A DNA stretch of 13,554 nucleotides from Bacilli bacterium (GTDB lineage Bacteria > Bacillota_I > Bacilli_A > RF39 > UBA660). The position numbers and the translations under genes were made by a program. Positions 5,630 to 12,919 of this stretch are shown piece after piece; position 1 is the stretch's first letter, and every line of letters begins with the position of its first letter. The stretch is taken from contig JAFUBK010000100.1 of the NCBI GenBank assembly GCA_017460245.1, forward strand, positions 1 to 13,554, written 5' to 3'. The notes under the pieces are model-generated. The model saw nothing but the letters and a program-made list of their open reading frames with translations. It did no database searches and had not been told where the DNA came from.

Positions 5630-8029
5630 ATGTATGATTTAGGTGAACAATTTAAAATTGATTATAATAAAGCAGTAAGTAGGGCAAAGGCTATTATTAA
5701 AGGTCAAAAGTATCGTTTTACTGTTTTGACGCCACGTTTAATTCGTTTGGAATATAGTGAAAAAGGTAGCTTTTTGGATGCCCCAACGGAAAGAGTTTTG
5801 TATCGTAATTTAGATGTTCCTAATTTTGATATCAAAGATGAAAATGGTACTTTGGTTATTATTACTGAGTATTTTAAACTTACTTATTCGAAAGAAAAAC
5901 CTTTTGAAAGTTCAAAAATTAATCCATATGCTAATTTAAAAGTTGAACTTTTACATACTGATAACTATTGGTATTATGGTCATCCAGAAATTCGTAATTT
6001 TGGCGCACCTAGTGGTAATTTGGATGATGGTAAAATTTCTGGCAAAGGTATTTTTTCAGCTGATGGAATGGCTAGCATTGATGATTCTAATAGTTATGTG
6101 TTTAACGAAGATGGAACCATTAAAGAAAGAGATGCGGCTATAGATATTTATTTATTTATGTATAATAAAGATTATGAAAAAGCTCTTAAAGATTATTATG
6201 AAATAACTGGTTATCCGGCATTAATACCTCGTTATGCACTTGGAAATTGGTGGAGTCGTAATGATGATTATGATGATTTGTCTTTAAAAGAACTTGTAGA
6301 TAATTTTGAGAAAAAAGAAATTCCGGTCTCTAATATTTTGTTAGATAAAGATTGGCATAAAAGGAAAAAATTTGGTAAAAAAATTTCACAATCTGGTTTT
6401 ACTTTTGACAAAGAACATTTTAAAAATCCAGCAGCTATGGCAAGTTATTTACATTCAAAAGGGATTAGATTAGGACTTAATATAAATGTAACTGATGGCT
6501 TTCTTGATGTCGATGATAATTATCAAGAGGCTTTAAAGTTTTTAAAAGCTGATAAAAATGGTTCTATTCCTTTTAATGTTTTTGATCCGAAGTGGGTGGA
6601 TGTTTATTTAAAGATTTTTATTCATCCTTTAGATAATATTGGTATTGACTTCTTTTGGGTTGATGGATTTGATAAATCAAAGGCGCTTGACTACTCTTTG
6701 CTGAAACATTATCAATTTTATGATATGCAAAGAGATTATAAAAGGCGTCCAATGGTTTTGGCTTCAGATACTTTTATTGCATCACATCGTTATCCGGTTT
6801 TGTATTCTGGGAAAACGGTGGTTAGTTGGGATACTTTGAAAAAAATTCCTTTTTATAATGCTTCAGCATTTAATAATGGTGTTAGTTTTTGGGCACATGA
6901 TATTGGAGGATATTTTAAAGGAATTGAAGATAGTGAACTATATACGAGATTTGTTCAGCTTGGTACTTTTTCGCCAATTTTGAAATTTGGTGCGGATAAA
7001 GGTAAATATTATAAAAGGGAACCATGGCGATGGGGAATTAAAACTTATACAATTGTTAAAGATTATTTACAATTACGTCATAAATTAATACCATATATTT
7101 ATAGTGAAGCTTATAAATATCATAAATATGGCGAAGCGCTTATTAAACCTATTTATTTATCTAATATGGAATTATATGATGATTTGATATATCGTAATGA
7201 ATATTATTTTGGTTCTTCATTACTTATTTGTCCAATTGTTAGTTCTAAAGACTATGTCATGGATAGGGTTGTTCATAATTTTTATGTTCCTAAAGGAACT
7301 TGGTATGATTTTGTAACTGGAAAGAAATTTCCTGGTGGACATAATTATATTTCTTTCTTTAAAGATGAGGAATATCCGGTTTTCGCATCTGCTGGCGCAA
7401 TTATTCCAATGGGGATTAGTGAAAATTTAAATGATACGACGCCACCTAAGGATATGGAAATTCAAATTTTCCCAGGTCAAAGTAATACTTATACTTTATT
7501 TGAAGATGATGGTGAAAGCGATTTATATCGTAAAGGTTTTTATTTAAAAACCGATATTGAATATAATTATATGCCTAACAATTATAGTGTGATAATTAGA
7601 AGTGTTGAAGGAAAAAGTGGAATTGTTCCTGATAAACGTAATTATAAATTTGTATTTAGAAATACTAAAAGAACTGAAGATGTAACTATTTATTTTGGAA
7701 ATAATCAAGTATCTTTTAAAACTTACGTTGATGGTGAGGATTTTATTGTCGAGGTTAATGATGTTAAAACGGTTGGTCAACTTACTGTTAATTGCCGCGG
7801 AAAAGATATTGAAATAGACGCAGTTCGTTTGATTAATCGTGATATTGAAGGAATTATTAGTGATCTGCAGATTCCAACTATGATGAAAGAAAAAATTGAT
7901 GAAATATTGTTTAGCGATTTGACGATTCAAAAGAAACGTATTGAAATTAGAAAACTTGGTAAAAAAGGTCTCGATAAAAAATTTGTTAAAATGTTTATTA
8001 AATTACTTGAGTATATTAGTGAAATTTAA
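5630..8029 (+). CDS. Glycoside hydrolase family 31 (alpha-glucosidase-like) protein with altered acid/base residue
   Basis: 799 residues. It has an N-terminal beta-sandwich (about 1-195), a catalytic barrel (about 200-520, GNWWSRNDDYDD onward), distal beta domains (about 525-725) and a Lys-rich helical extension to the end. GH31 marks are IDFFWVDGFD with the nucleophile Asp345, SHRYP, SFWAHDIGGY, QLGTFSPILKF and KREPWRWG. Family members hydrolyse or transfer alpha-glucosyl units. In the subfamily with FWWLDW and SGDTxxxW signatures the acid/base Asp lies in GDT; here the segment is SGKTVVSW, so the position is Lys395. That predicts reduced or no normal hydrolysis. No signal peptide is present, so the protein is cytoplasmic. 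AAAGGAG (5616-5622) lies 7 nt before the ATG. It is co-transcribed with the pyruvate-kinase-like gene, another enzyme relative with lost active-site residues. Confidence 0.85.
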   Translation: MYDLGEQFKIDYNKAVSRAKAIIKGQKYRFTVLTPRLIRLEYSEKGSFLDAPTERVLYRNLDVPNFDIKDENGTLVIITEYFKLTYSKEKPFESSKINPYANLKVELLHTDNYWYYGHPEIRNFGAPSGNLDDGKISGKGIFSADGMASIDDSNSYVFNEDGTIKERDAAIDIYLFMYNKDYEKALKDYYEITGYPALIPRYALGNWWSRNDDYDDLSLKELVDNFEKKEIPVSNILLDKDWHKRKKFGKKISQSGFTFDKEHFKNPAAMASYLHSKGIRLGLNINVTDGFLDVDDNYQEALKFLKADKNGSIPFNVFDPKWVDVYLKIFIHPLDNIGIDFFWVDGFDKSKALDYSLLKHYQFYDMQRDYKRRPMVLASDTFIASHRYPVLYSGKTVVSWDTLKKIPFYNASAFNNGVSFWAHDIGGYFKGIEDSELYTRFVQLGTFSPILKFGADKGKYYKREPWRWGIKTYTIVKDYLQLRHKLIPYIYSEAYKYHKYGEALIKPIYLSNMELYDDLIYRNEYYFGSSLLICPIVSSKDYVMDRVVHNFYVPKGTWYDFVTGKKFPGGHNYISFFKDEEYPVFASAGAIIPMGISENLNDTTPPKDMEIQIFPGQSNTYTLFEDDGESDLYRKGFYLKTDIEYNYMPNNYSVIIRSVEGKSGIVPDKRNYKFVFRNTKRTEDVTIYFGNNQVSFKTYVDGEDFIVEVNDVKTVGQLTVNCRGKDIEIDAVRLINRDIEGIISDLQIPTMMKEKIDEILFSDLTIQKKRIEIRKLGKKGLDKKFVKMFIKLLEYISEI

Positions 8030-8068
8030 TAAAATATTGAACATTTTATTAGAAGTTACAGTTTTGTT

Positions 8069-8105
8069 AAAAAGAAATAGAAAAATTCTATTTCTTTTCT
8101 TTACT
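8069..8105 (+). terminator. Rho-independent terminator of the pyruvate-kinase-like/GH31 operon
   Basis: Positions 8070-8080 (AAAAGAAATAG) pair with 8088-8098 (CTATTTCTTTT) as a perfect 11-bp stem with a 7-nt loop, followed by CTTTACTT. It lies 41 nt after the GH31 stop. The A-run on the left and T-run on the right make it usable on both strands. Confidence 0.75.
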
Positions 8106-8128
8106 TAATCTTTTTTTTGTAATATAAT
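8100..8128 (+). promoter_or_regulatory. Promoter of the T-box/leuS operon
   Basis: TTTACT (8100-8105), a 17-bp spacer, and TATAAT (8123-8128). The predicted start near 8135 falls just before the T-box stem I sequence. The -35 box overlaps the tail of the preceding terminator. It has the same box pair and spacing as the promoter of the LRR gene. Confidence 0.75.
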
Positions 8129-8134
8129 GTTTTT

Positions 8135-8348
8135 TAGAACGGCGATGAATAAGAGTAGTAATAAGGAAACTTTTTTAGAGAGAAAACGGTTGGTGAAAGT
8201 TTTTAAAGAAAACTTATGAACTTACTTAGGAGCTTTACATATGATAAGTGTGTGACGGTAGGCGCGTTAAGTCTTTAAGATAATATCTAGAGTATTATGA
8301 AATAAGGTGGTACCACGACAAGTTCGTCCTTATACATAATACTTTTTT
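8135..8348 (+). promoter_or_regulatory. T-box leader, leucine type, upstream of the leuS operon
   Basis: T-box RNAs bind uncharged tRNA and switch on downstream genes. Stem I shows GAGTAGTA (about 8153-8160), the distal AGAGAG...GGTTGGTGAAAG block (8177-8199), and GAACTTACTTAGGAGC (8218-8233), where CTT (8221-8223, Leu) is the likely specifier. Linker elements GGCGCGTTAAG follow. A stem III candidate pairs 8280-8286 with 8292-8298. The diagnostic T-box AAGGTGGTACCACG is at 8304-8317; its TGGTACC bulge (8308-8314) sits between helices formed with CGTCCTTA (8325-8332), which is the antiterminator. leuS downstream supports Leu specificity, so the leader should respond to leucine starvation. Confidence 0.92.
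8291..8348 (+). terminator. Hairpin with T-run at the 3' end of the T-box leader
   Basis: AGTATTATG (8291-8299) pairs perfectly with CATAATACT (8335-8343), followed by six T (8343-8348). The helix encloses the antiterminator, and its left strand overlaps the right arm of stem III, so the two compete. A second alternative helix, 8327-8337 with 8349-8360, ends in the Shine-Dalgarno AAGGA of the first gene. Confidence 0.6.
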
Positions 8349-8366
8349 ATGTAAAAAGGAGGAATT

Positions 8367-8711
8367 ATGGAATATATTTTAACGTTTGTGTTTTGCTTTG
8401 TAGTAATTTATTTTGTATATTATATTGTGGTTGTTTCACGTGATAAAGGTATAGAAGCTTTTAAAAAAGGAAAACAAATTACTTTTTTTAAAAATGTTTA
8501 TAAATTAGATTTAAAAAAATTAAATTATAAAAAGTTTGCAAATAGCTTATCTTTAACTAATTCCTTTATAATGGCGTTGGTAATTACGATTGTTGAAGTT
8601 TTTGATAGTTTAATCATAAAATTATTAGTAGCTTTTATTTTAATAATTCCGTTAATTTTAATTTGTTATTATATTTTGGGTAAGCTTTATAAAAAGAAAG
8701 AAGGTAAATAA
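8367..8711 (+). CDS. Small membrane protein of unknown function, first gene of the T-box/leuS operon
   Basis: 114 residues. It has a membrane segment at about 3-23, a central Lys-rich basic part (about 25-62, RDKGIEAFKKGKQ...), then a pair of membrane segments at about 64-84 and 86-106, and a KLYKKKEGK tail. The many basic residues make the loop and tail likely cytoplasmic. AAGGAGG (8356-8362) is 4 nt before the ATG. The stop is 1 nt before the leuS ATG, so the two are probably translationally coupled and share leucine T-box control. I do not recognise the family. Its position suggests a role linked to translation or amino-acid status, but the sequence shows no catalytic motif. Confidence 0.8.
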   Translation: MEYILTFVFCFVVIYFVYYIVVVSRDKGIEAFKKGKQITFFKNVYKLDLKKLNYKKFANSLSLTNSFIMALVITIVEVFDSLIIKLLVAFILIIPLILICYYILGKLYKKKEGK

Positions 8712-8712
8712 G

Positions 8713-11106
8713 ATGTATGATTTTAAAAAAATAGAGAAGAAATGGCAAAAATATTGGGAAGACAGGGAAACTTTTAAAGCGATTACTGGATCAGACAAGG
8801 AAAAATACTATATATTAGTTGAGTTTCCTTATCCTTCTGGTGCGGGACTTCATGTTGGGCACGTTCGTAGTTATACGGCTTTAGATGCGGTCGCGAGAAT
8901 GAAAAGAATGAATGGCTATAATGTATTATTTCCAATGGGCTGGGATGCTTTTGGAGCACCGGCAGAACAGTATGCGATTAAAAATAAAATTCATCCAAAA
9001 GAAGCAGTTAAAGAAAATATAAAAACATTTAAAAAACAAATTAAAAGTTTGGGTACTTCTTTTGATTGGTCTAGAGAGTTTTCAACTACTGATCCGGAAT
9101 ATTATAAATGGACTCAATGGCAATTTTTGCAATTTTATAAACATGGCATGGCTTATAAAGCTAAGAAAAATATAAATTGGTGTCCAAATTGTAAAACTGG
9201 TTTATCTAATGAAGATTCGGCTGGTGGTGTTTGTGAAAGATGTGGAAGCCAAGTTGTTCAAAAGGAAAAAGATCAATGGCTTCTTCGAATGAGTGATTAT
9301 GCAGAAGATTTATTAAAAGGTCTTGATGATACAAAGTTTGCGGATCGTGTTAAGCTTGGTCAAATAAATTGGATTGGTAAGAGTACTGGTGCTGAAATTG
9401 ATTTTTCTGCTAATTGTGGTGAAAAATTAAGGGTTTATACGACTCGTCCTGATACTTTATATGGTGTTACATTTATGGTGGTAGCGCCTGAACACCCAAT
9501 AATAGAAAAACTTGCTTTACTTATTAAAAATATCGATGAAGTAAAAGAATATCAAGAACAAGCTAAAACAAAAACAGAATTTGAAAGAACAGAACTTGTA
9601 AAAGAGAAAACAGGTGTTAAGCTTGAAGGAATTAAAGCTATAAATCCACTAACAAAGAAAGAAATTGATGTTTACGTTGCTGATTATGTTATGATGGGAT
9701 ATGGAACTGGTGCTATTATGGCAGTTCCGGCGCATGATGAAAGAGATTACGAATTTGCTAAAAAATATGGTATAGATATTATTCCTGTAATTGAAGGTGG
9801 GGATATATCAAAAGAAGCTTATGTTGGCGATGGTGTTTATATTAATTCTGATTTTTTAAATGGGCTTTCAAATAAAAAAGAGGCTATAAGTAGAATGATT
9901 GAATATTTGGAAGAAATGAAAATTGGGTCACCAAAAACAAACTATAGACTTCAAGATTGGGTTTTTTCTCGTCAAAGATTTTGGGGAGAACCAATTCCAC
10001 TAGTTTATTGTGATAAATGTGGCTGGGTACCAGTTAATGACGAAGATCTTCCAGTGCTTCTTCCAGATGTTGCCAATTATGAACCTACAGAAGATGGTGA
10101 AAGTCCGCTTGCAAATATAGAGCAGTGGGTTAATTGTAAATGTCCAAAATGCGGCAATGATGCTAGAAGAGAGACTGATACGATGCCTAACTGGGCTGGG
10201 TCTAGTTGGTATTTCCTTCGTTATATGGATCCTAATAATGATAAAGAATTTGTATCAAAAGAAGCGTTGAAATATTGGGGTAAAGTTGATTGGTATAATG
10301 GTGGTATGGAGCATACTGCTAGACATTTACTTTATGCGAGATTTTGGAATCAATTTTTGTATAATATTGGTTTGGTACCAAATAAGGAACCAATTGATAT
10401 TAGGGTATCTCATGGAATGATCTTAGGACCAGATGGTGTAAAAATGAGTAAATCTAAGGGAAATGTTATTAACCCTGATGACGTGATTAACGAATATGGG
10501 GCAGATGCACTTAGAACTTATGAAATGTTTATTGGTGATTATGAAAAAGATGCTGCTTGGAGTACTAATGGGCTTAAAGGATGTAGTAAGTTTTTGGAAA
10601 GAATTTTCAGATTACAAGATAAATTAAATGATAAAAAGGGTTATACTAATGAAACTGTAGTTCATCAAACGATAAAAAAAGTTTCAAATGATTTAGTTAA
10701 TATGAAATATAATACTGCTGTTTCATCTTTGATGATTCTACTTAACGAATATGAAAAATTTGATAGTATTACTAAAGATGATTTGAGAGTTTTGGTACAT
10801 TTGCTTAATCCGATAGCGCCTCACATTACTGAAGAAATAAATGAGATGAGTAAGTTAGGAAATGTTTTATGTGAAAGTGTGTGGCCTAGTTATGAGGAAG
10901 CTAAAACAATCGCCTCTTCATATGAGTTGGTTATTCAATTTAATGGTAAAGTTAGAGGTAAGGTAATAACTAAAATTAATTCAACTAAAGAAGAAATGGA
11001 AAAATTAGCAATGGAAAACGAAAATGTTCAAAAATTTACTGATGGTAAAAAAATTGTAAACGTTGTAGTTATTCCAAATAAACTTGTAAATATTGTTGTA
11101 AAATAA
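8713..11106 (+). CDS. leuS: Leucyl-tRNA synthetase
   Basis: Cytoplasmic class I synthetase that charges tRNA-Leu with leucine using ATP. At 797 residues it is near the usual 800-870. The ATP-binding HIGH motif is HVGH (47-50, in PYPSGAGLHVGH), and KMSKS is at 577-581. A Cys cluster, C157-x2-C160 and C174-x2-C177, forms a likely zinc site; a second, C433-x2-C436 with C475, C477 and C480, lies before the catalytic insert. The CP1 editing domain is present, with YTTRPDTLYGVTF and YGTGAIMAVPAHDERDYEF including the conserved Asp that excludes leucine. The anticodon-binding and C-terminal domains are complete. The Shine-Dalgarno (AGAAGG) lies inside the upstream gene. Expression is set by the T-box leader, and a terminator follows 1 nt after the stop. 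Confidence 0.97.
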   Translation: MYDFKKIEKKWQKYWEDRETFKAITGSDKEKYYILVEFPYPSGAGLHVGHVRSYTALDAVARMKRMNGYNVLFPMGWDAFGAPAEQYAIKNKIHPKEAVKENIKTFKKQIKSLGTSFDWSREFSTTDPEYYKWTQWQFLQFYKHGMAYKAKKNINWCPNCKTGLSNEDSAGGVCERCGSQVVQKEKDQWLLRMSDYAEDLLKGLDDTKFADRVKLGQINWIGKSTGAEIDFSANCGEKLRVYTTRPDTLYGVTFMVVAPEHPIIEKLALLIKNIDEVKEYQEQAKTKTEFERTELVKEKTGVKLEGIKAINPLTKKEIDVYVADYVMMGYGTGAIMAVPAHDERDYEFAKKYGIDIIPVIEGGDISKEAYVGDGVYINSDFLNGLSNKKEAISRMIEYLEEMKIGSPKTNYRLQDWVFSRQRFWGEPIPLVYCDKCGWVPVNDEDLPVLLPDVANYEPTEDGESPLANIEQWVNCKCPKCGNDARRETDTMPNWAGSSWYFLRYMDPNNDKEFVSKEALKYWGKVDWYNGGMEHTARHLLYARFWNQFLYNIGLVPNKEPIDIRVSHGMILGPDGVKMSKSKGNVINPDDVINEYGADALRTYEMFIGDYEKDAAWSTNGLKGCSKFLERIFRLQDKLNDKKGYTNETVVHQTIKKVSNDLVNMKYNTAVSSLMILLNEYEKFDSITKDDLRVLVHLLNPIAPHITEEINEMSKLGNVLCESVWPSYEEAKTIASSYELVIQFNGKVRGKVITKINSTKEEMEKLAMENENVQKFTDGKKIVNVVVIPNKLVNIVVK

Positions 11107-11107
11107 A

Positions 11108-11134
11108 AGTGATAGATATATCTATTGCTTTTTT
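11108..11134 (+). terminator. Rho-independent terminator after leuS
   Basis: AGTGATAGA (11108-11116) pairs with TCTATTGCT (11121-11129) across a TATA loop: 9 bp with two G-T wobbles. Six T follow or overlap the right arm (11129-11134). It starts right after the leuS stop. Confidence 0.8.
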
Positions 11135-11227
11135 AATCTACTAAAGATGTTTCTTTTAATATTAGTGTTAGTATTTTGTATAATTTTAAATGTTTTTTTC
11201 TGGGAATATATAATTTGTTTTTATGTG

Positions 11228-11236
11228 TGGTATAAT
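11228..11236 (+). promoter_or_regulatory. Extended -10 promoter of rnhB
   Basis: TGGTATAAT is a perfect extended -10 (TGnTATAAT) without a recognisable -35. The start point near 11243 lies downstream of the ATGs at 11223 and 11241, which excludes them as start codons for this transcript. A second TATAAT occurs at 11179-11184. Confidence 0.65.
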
Positions 11237-11255
11237 ACTAATGGATAGTGATGTT

Positions 11256-11873
11256 ATGATAGATTTATGGAAATACGAAAAGGAATTGTTTTCTAAAGGT
11301 ATAAAATATATTGGGGGAACTGATGAGGCTGGTAGAGGGCCTTTGTTTGGACCGGTGGTCGCAGCGTGTGTTTGTTTACCTTCTGATTTTAAGTTAGAAG
11401 GGCTTACTGATTCTAAGAAATTATCTGAAAAGAAACGTGATAAGTTTTATGATTATATTGTGGAAAATGCGATATATGGTGTTGGCATTGTTTCTAGTGA
11501 AGAAATTGATAAAATAAATATATATGAGGCTAGCCGTAAGGCAATGATAATGGCTATAGATGCAGTTCGAAGGCAAATTAATTTGGAATATGTTTTATCA
11601 GATGCGATGCCTATTGACATTGATATTCCTGTTATACCTATAATAAAAGGGGATGCTAAAAGTATTTCGATTGCTGCTGCTTCGGTGATTGCCAAAGTAA
11701 CGAGGGATAGAATGATGTATGAAATTGATAAAAAATATCCAGAGTATGGCTTTGCTAATCACAAGGGATATCCGACAAAAAAACATTTGGAAGCTATTTC
11801 AAAGTATGGATTAATTGATGGATACCGAGAAACTTATGGACCAGTTAAAAAGATAAGGGAGATGGAAAAATGA
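11256..11873 (+). CDS. rnhB: Ribonuclease HII
   Basis: It cleaves RNA in RNA-DNA hybrids and at single ribonucleotides in DNA (replication and repair; cytoplasm). From ATG 11256 it is 205 residues, normal for the family. Motifs: GGTDEAGRGPLFGPVVAA with the catalytic Asp-Glu pair, LTDSKKLSEKKR, the third acidic residue in YVLSDA, KGDAKSISIAAASVIAKVTRDRMM with the fourth Asp, and GYPTKKHLEAI near the end. The frame is open back to ATG 11223, but that stretch (MCGIIL) is encoded by the extended -10 promoter. AGTGAT at 11247-11252 sits 3 nt before ATG 11256. The stop TGA overlaps the next start in ATGA. It is the only clear TGA stop in the window, showing that TGA is not read as Trp. Confidence 0.95.
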   Translation: MIDLWKYEKELFSKGIKYIGGTDEAGRGPLFGPVVAACVCLPSDFKLEGLTDSKKLSEKKRDKFYDYIVENAIYGVGIVSSEEIDKINIYEASRKAMIMAIDAVRRQINLEYVLSDAMPIDIDIPVIPIIKGDAKSISIAAASVIAKVTRDRMMYEIDKKYPEYGFANHKGYPTKKHLEAISKYGLIDGYRETYGPVKKIREMEK

Positions 11874-12118
11874 TACTTCATGAAAATGGTAATAATAATT
11901 TTAACAATAAGATGCTTAGAGGTTTTAACAATACAAGAGCTAATATAGTAGATCAGATGAATATGTCTAGAAAAAATATGGAAATTGGGCGCCAAATGGC
12001 TCAGAACGCTAATAAAAAAGTTGATGTACCTAGCGTTAATACAAGTAAAAGTAATTATGATCCGAGTAGACAAAGAGAAATTCGTATTCAGATGAGTAGA
12101 ATATCGAAAGATGTTTAA
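11870..12118 (+). CDS. Small hydrophilic protein of unknown function overlapping rnhB
   Basis: 82 residues, rich in Asn, Arg, Lys, Met and Ser, with no Cys and no membrane segment (it begins MILHENGNNNFNNK and ends RIQMSRISKDV). The middle (about 20-50, NNTRANIVDQMNMSRKNMEIGRQMAQNANKK) is a probable amphipathic helix. It overlaps rnhB by 4 nt (ATGA), and AAGGGAG (11855-11861) lies 8 nt upstream, so it is translated with rnhB. I do not recognise the family. The basic, Asn-rich composition would fit a nucleic-acid or ribosome-associated peptide, but that is a guess. Confidence 0.65.
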   Translation: MILHENGNNNFNNKMLRGFNNTRANIVDQMNMSRKNMEIGRQMAQNANKKVDVPSVNTSKSNYDPSRQREIRIQMSRISKDV

Positions 12119-12130
12119 TTTGATGTTTTG

Positions 12131-12160
12131 TTGCTAATAGTCTTTTTGGTGTGCTATAAT
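12131..12160 (+). promoter_or_regulatory. Extended -10 promoter of the zinc-ribbon gene and obg
   Basis: TGCTATAAT (12152-12160) is a perfect extended -10. TTGCTA at 12131-12136, with an 18-bp spacer, is a partial -35. The predicted start near 12167 gives an 18-nt leader containing GGAGGAG (12170-12176). The promoter lies inside the frame that is open back to 12128, so that longer reading is false. Confidence 0.7.
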
Positions 12161-12184
12161 AATGTTGTTGGAGGAGAGAATATT

Positions 12185-12907
12185 ATGTTTGAAGGGACTG
12201 GATTATATTTTGAACTTTTATTTTTGGTTTTATTTATTGTATATATAACTGTAAAAATTTGTTTAGCAAATTTGTTTAAAAAAGCTAAAGAACAACCTAT
12301 TAAAGCTTTTGTGCCTTTTTATAATAAATTAGTGTTGGTTAAACTACTTAATTTAAAAATGAAAGTGTTTTATTTTACGTTAATTCCTTTTGTTAATTTA
12401 TACTATTTTTATATTATTATAAAGGAATTGCTTAAAGCTTTTGGTATGAGTGAAGATGAAGCTGTTTGGTATTTGGTTATTCCAATGTATAAGTTTCCAG
12501 AACTGGTTTTTAGAAATCTTAAATTTTTGCCTAATGAATATGAACTTACAGAAGAGTTTTTAGCAACGCAAAATGCTTTAAGTAAGCAACCAAAAGTTGA
12601 AGAGTTAACTTTTCCAGAATCTAGTGGCAATGCTGTAACTGGACAGACAGAGGTAGAACCTTATTTATTTGAACAAAATATTCAAATGGTTGACCCTAAT
12701 AATCAAGATTCGGTGTTTACTAATCAATCTTTAGAGCCTGATAAAAGACAGGTTACTTATGTTGAGGCTCATGATGAAGAAAAAAAAGAGCAAGCACCAA
12801 TTATTACTCCTCTTGATGATAGAAAACAACAGGTTTGTCCAAAATGTGGAACACGTTTAGCGCCTTCAGCTGATGTTTGTTTCTTTTGCGGAACAAAACT
12901 TAATTAA
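12185..12907 (+). CDS. Membrane protein with C-terminal zinc ribbon (DUF5684-like)
   Basis: 240 residues. It has a membrane segment at about 6-28, then KKAKEQPIKAFVPFYNKLVLVKLLN, the pattern of small membrane proteins in which a gene-family core (x-AxVPxYN) is followed by two further hydrophobic segments (about 60-80 and 94-106). A long acidic, Gln/Glu-rich linker (about 120-213) leads to a four-Cys zinc ribbon, C218-x2-C221 and C232-x2-C235 (CPKCGTRLAP...CFFCGTKLN). GGAGGAG lies 8 nt before the ATG at 12185. The upstream open stretch to 12128 holds the promoter and is not coding. It lies 12 nt before obg and is likely co-transcribed. The function is unknown; the domain match is from memory and moderate. 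Confidence 0.8.
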   Translation: MFEGTGLYFELLFLVLFIVYITVKICLANLFKKAKEQPIKAFVPFYNKLVLVKLLNLKMKVFYFTLIPFVNLYYFYIIIKELLKAFGMSEDEAVWYLVIPMYKFPELVFRNLKFLPNEYELTEEFLATQNALSKQPKVEELTFPESSGNAVTGQTEVEPYLFEQNIQMVDPNNQDSVFTNQSLEPDKRQVTYVEAHDEEKKEQAPIITPLDDRKQQVCPKCGTRLAPSADVCFFCGTKLN

Positions 12908-12919
12908 AGGGATGATAAT

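Noticed and set aside
7544..7930. Minus-strand open frame of 128 codons inside the GH31 gene
   Set aside because: Asn/Ile-rich low-complexity translation opposite a well-supported GH31 C-terminal region; no start signal.
11223..11255. rnhB start at ATG 11223 (MCGIIL...)
   Set aside because: The stretch contains a perfect extended -10 promoter and no Shine-Dalgarno upstream; ATG 11256 is preferred.
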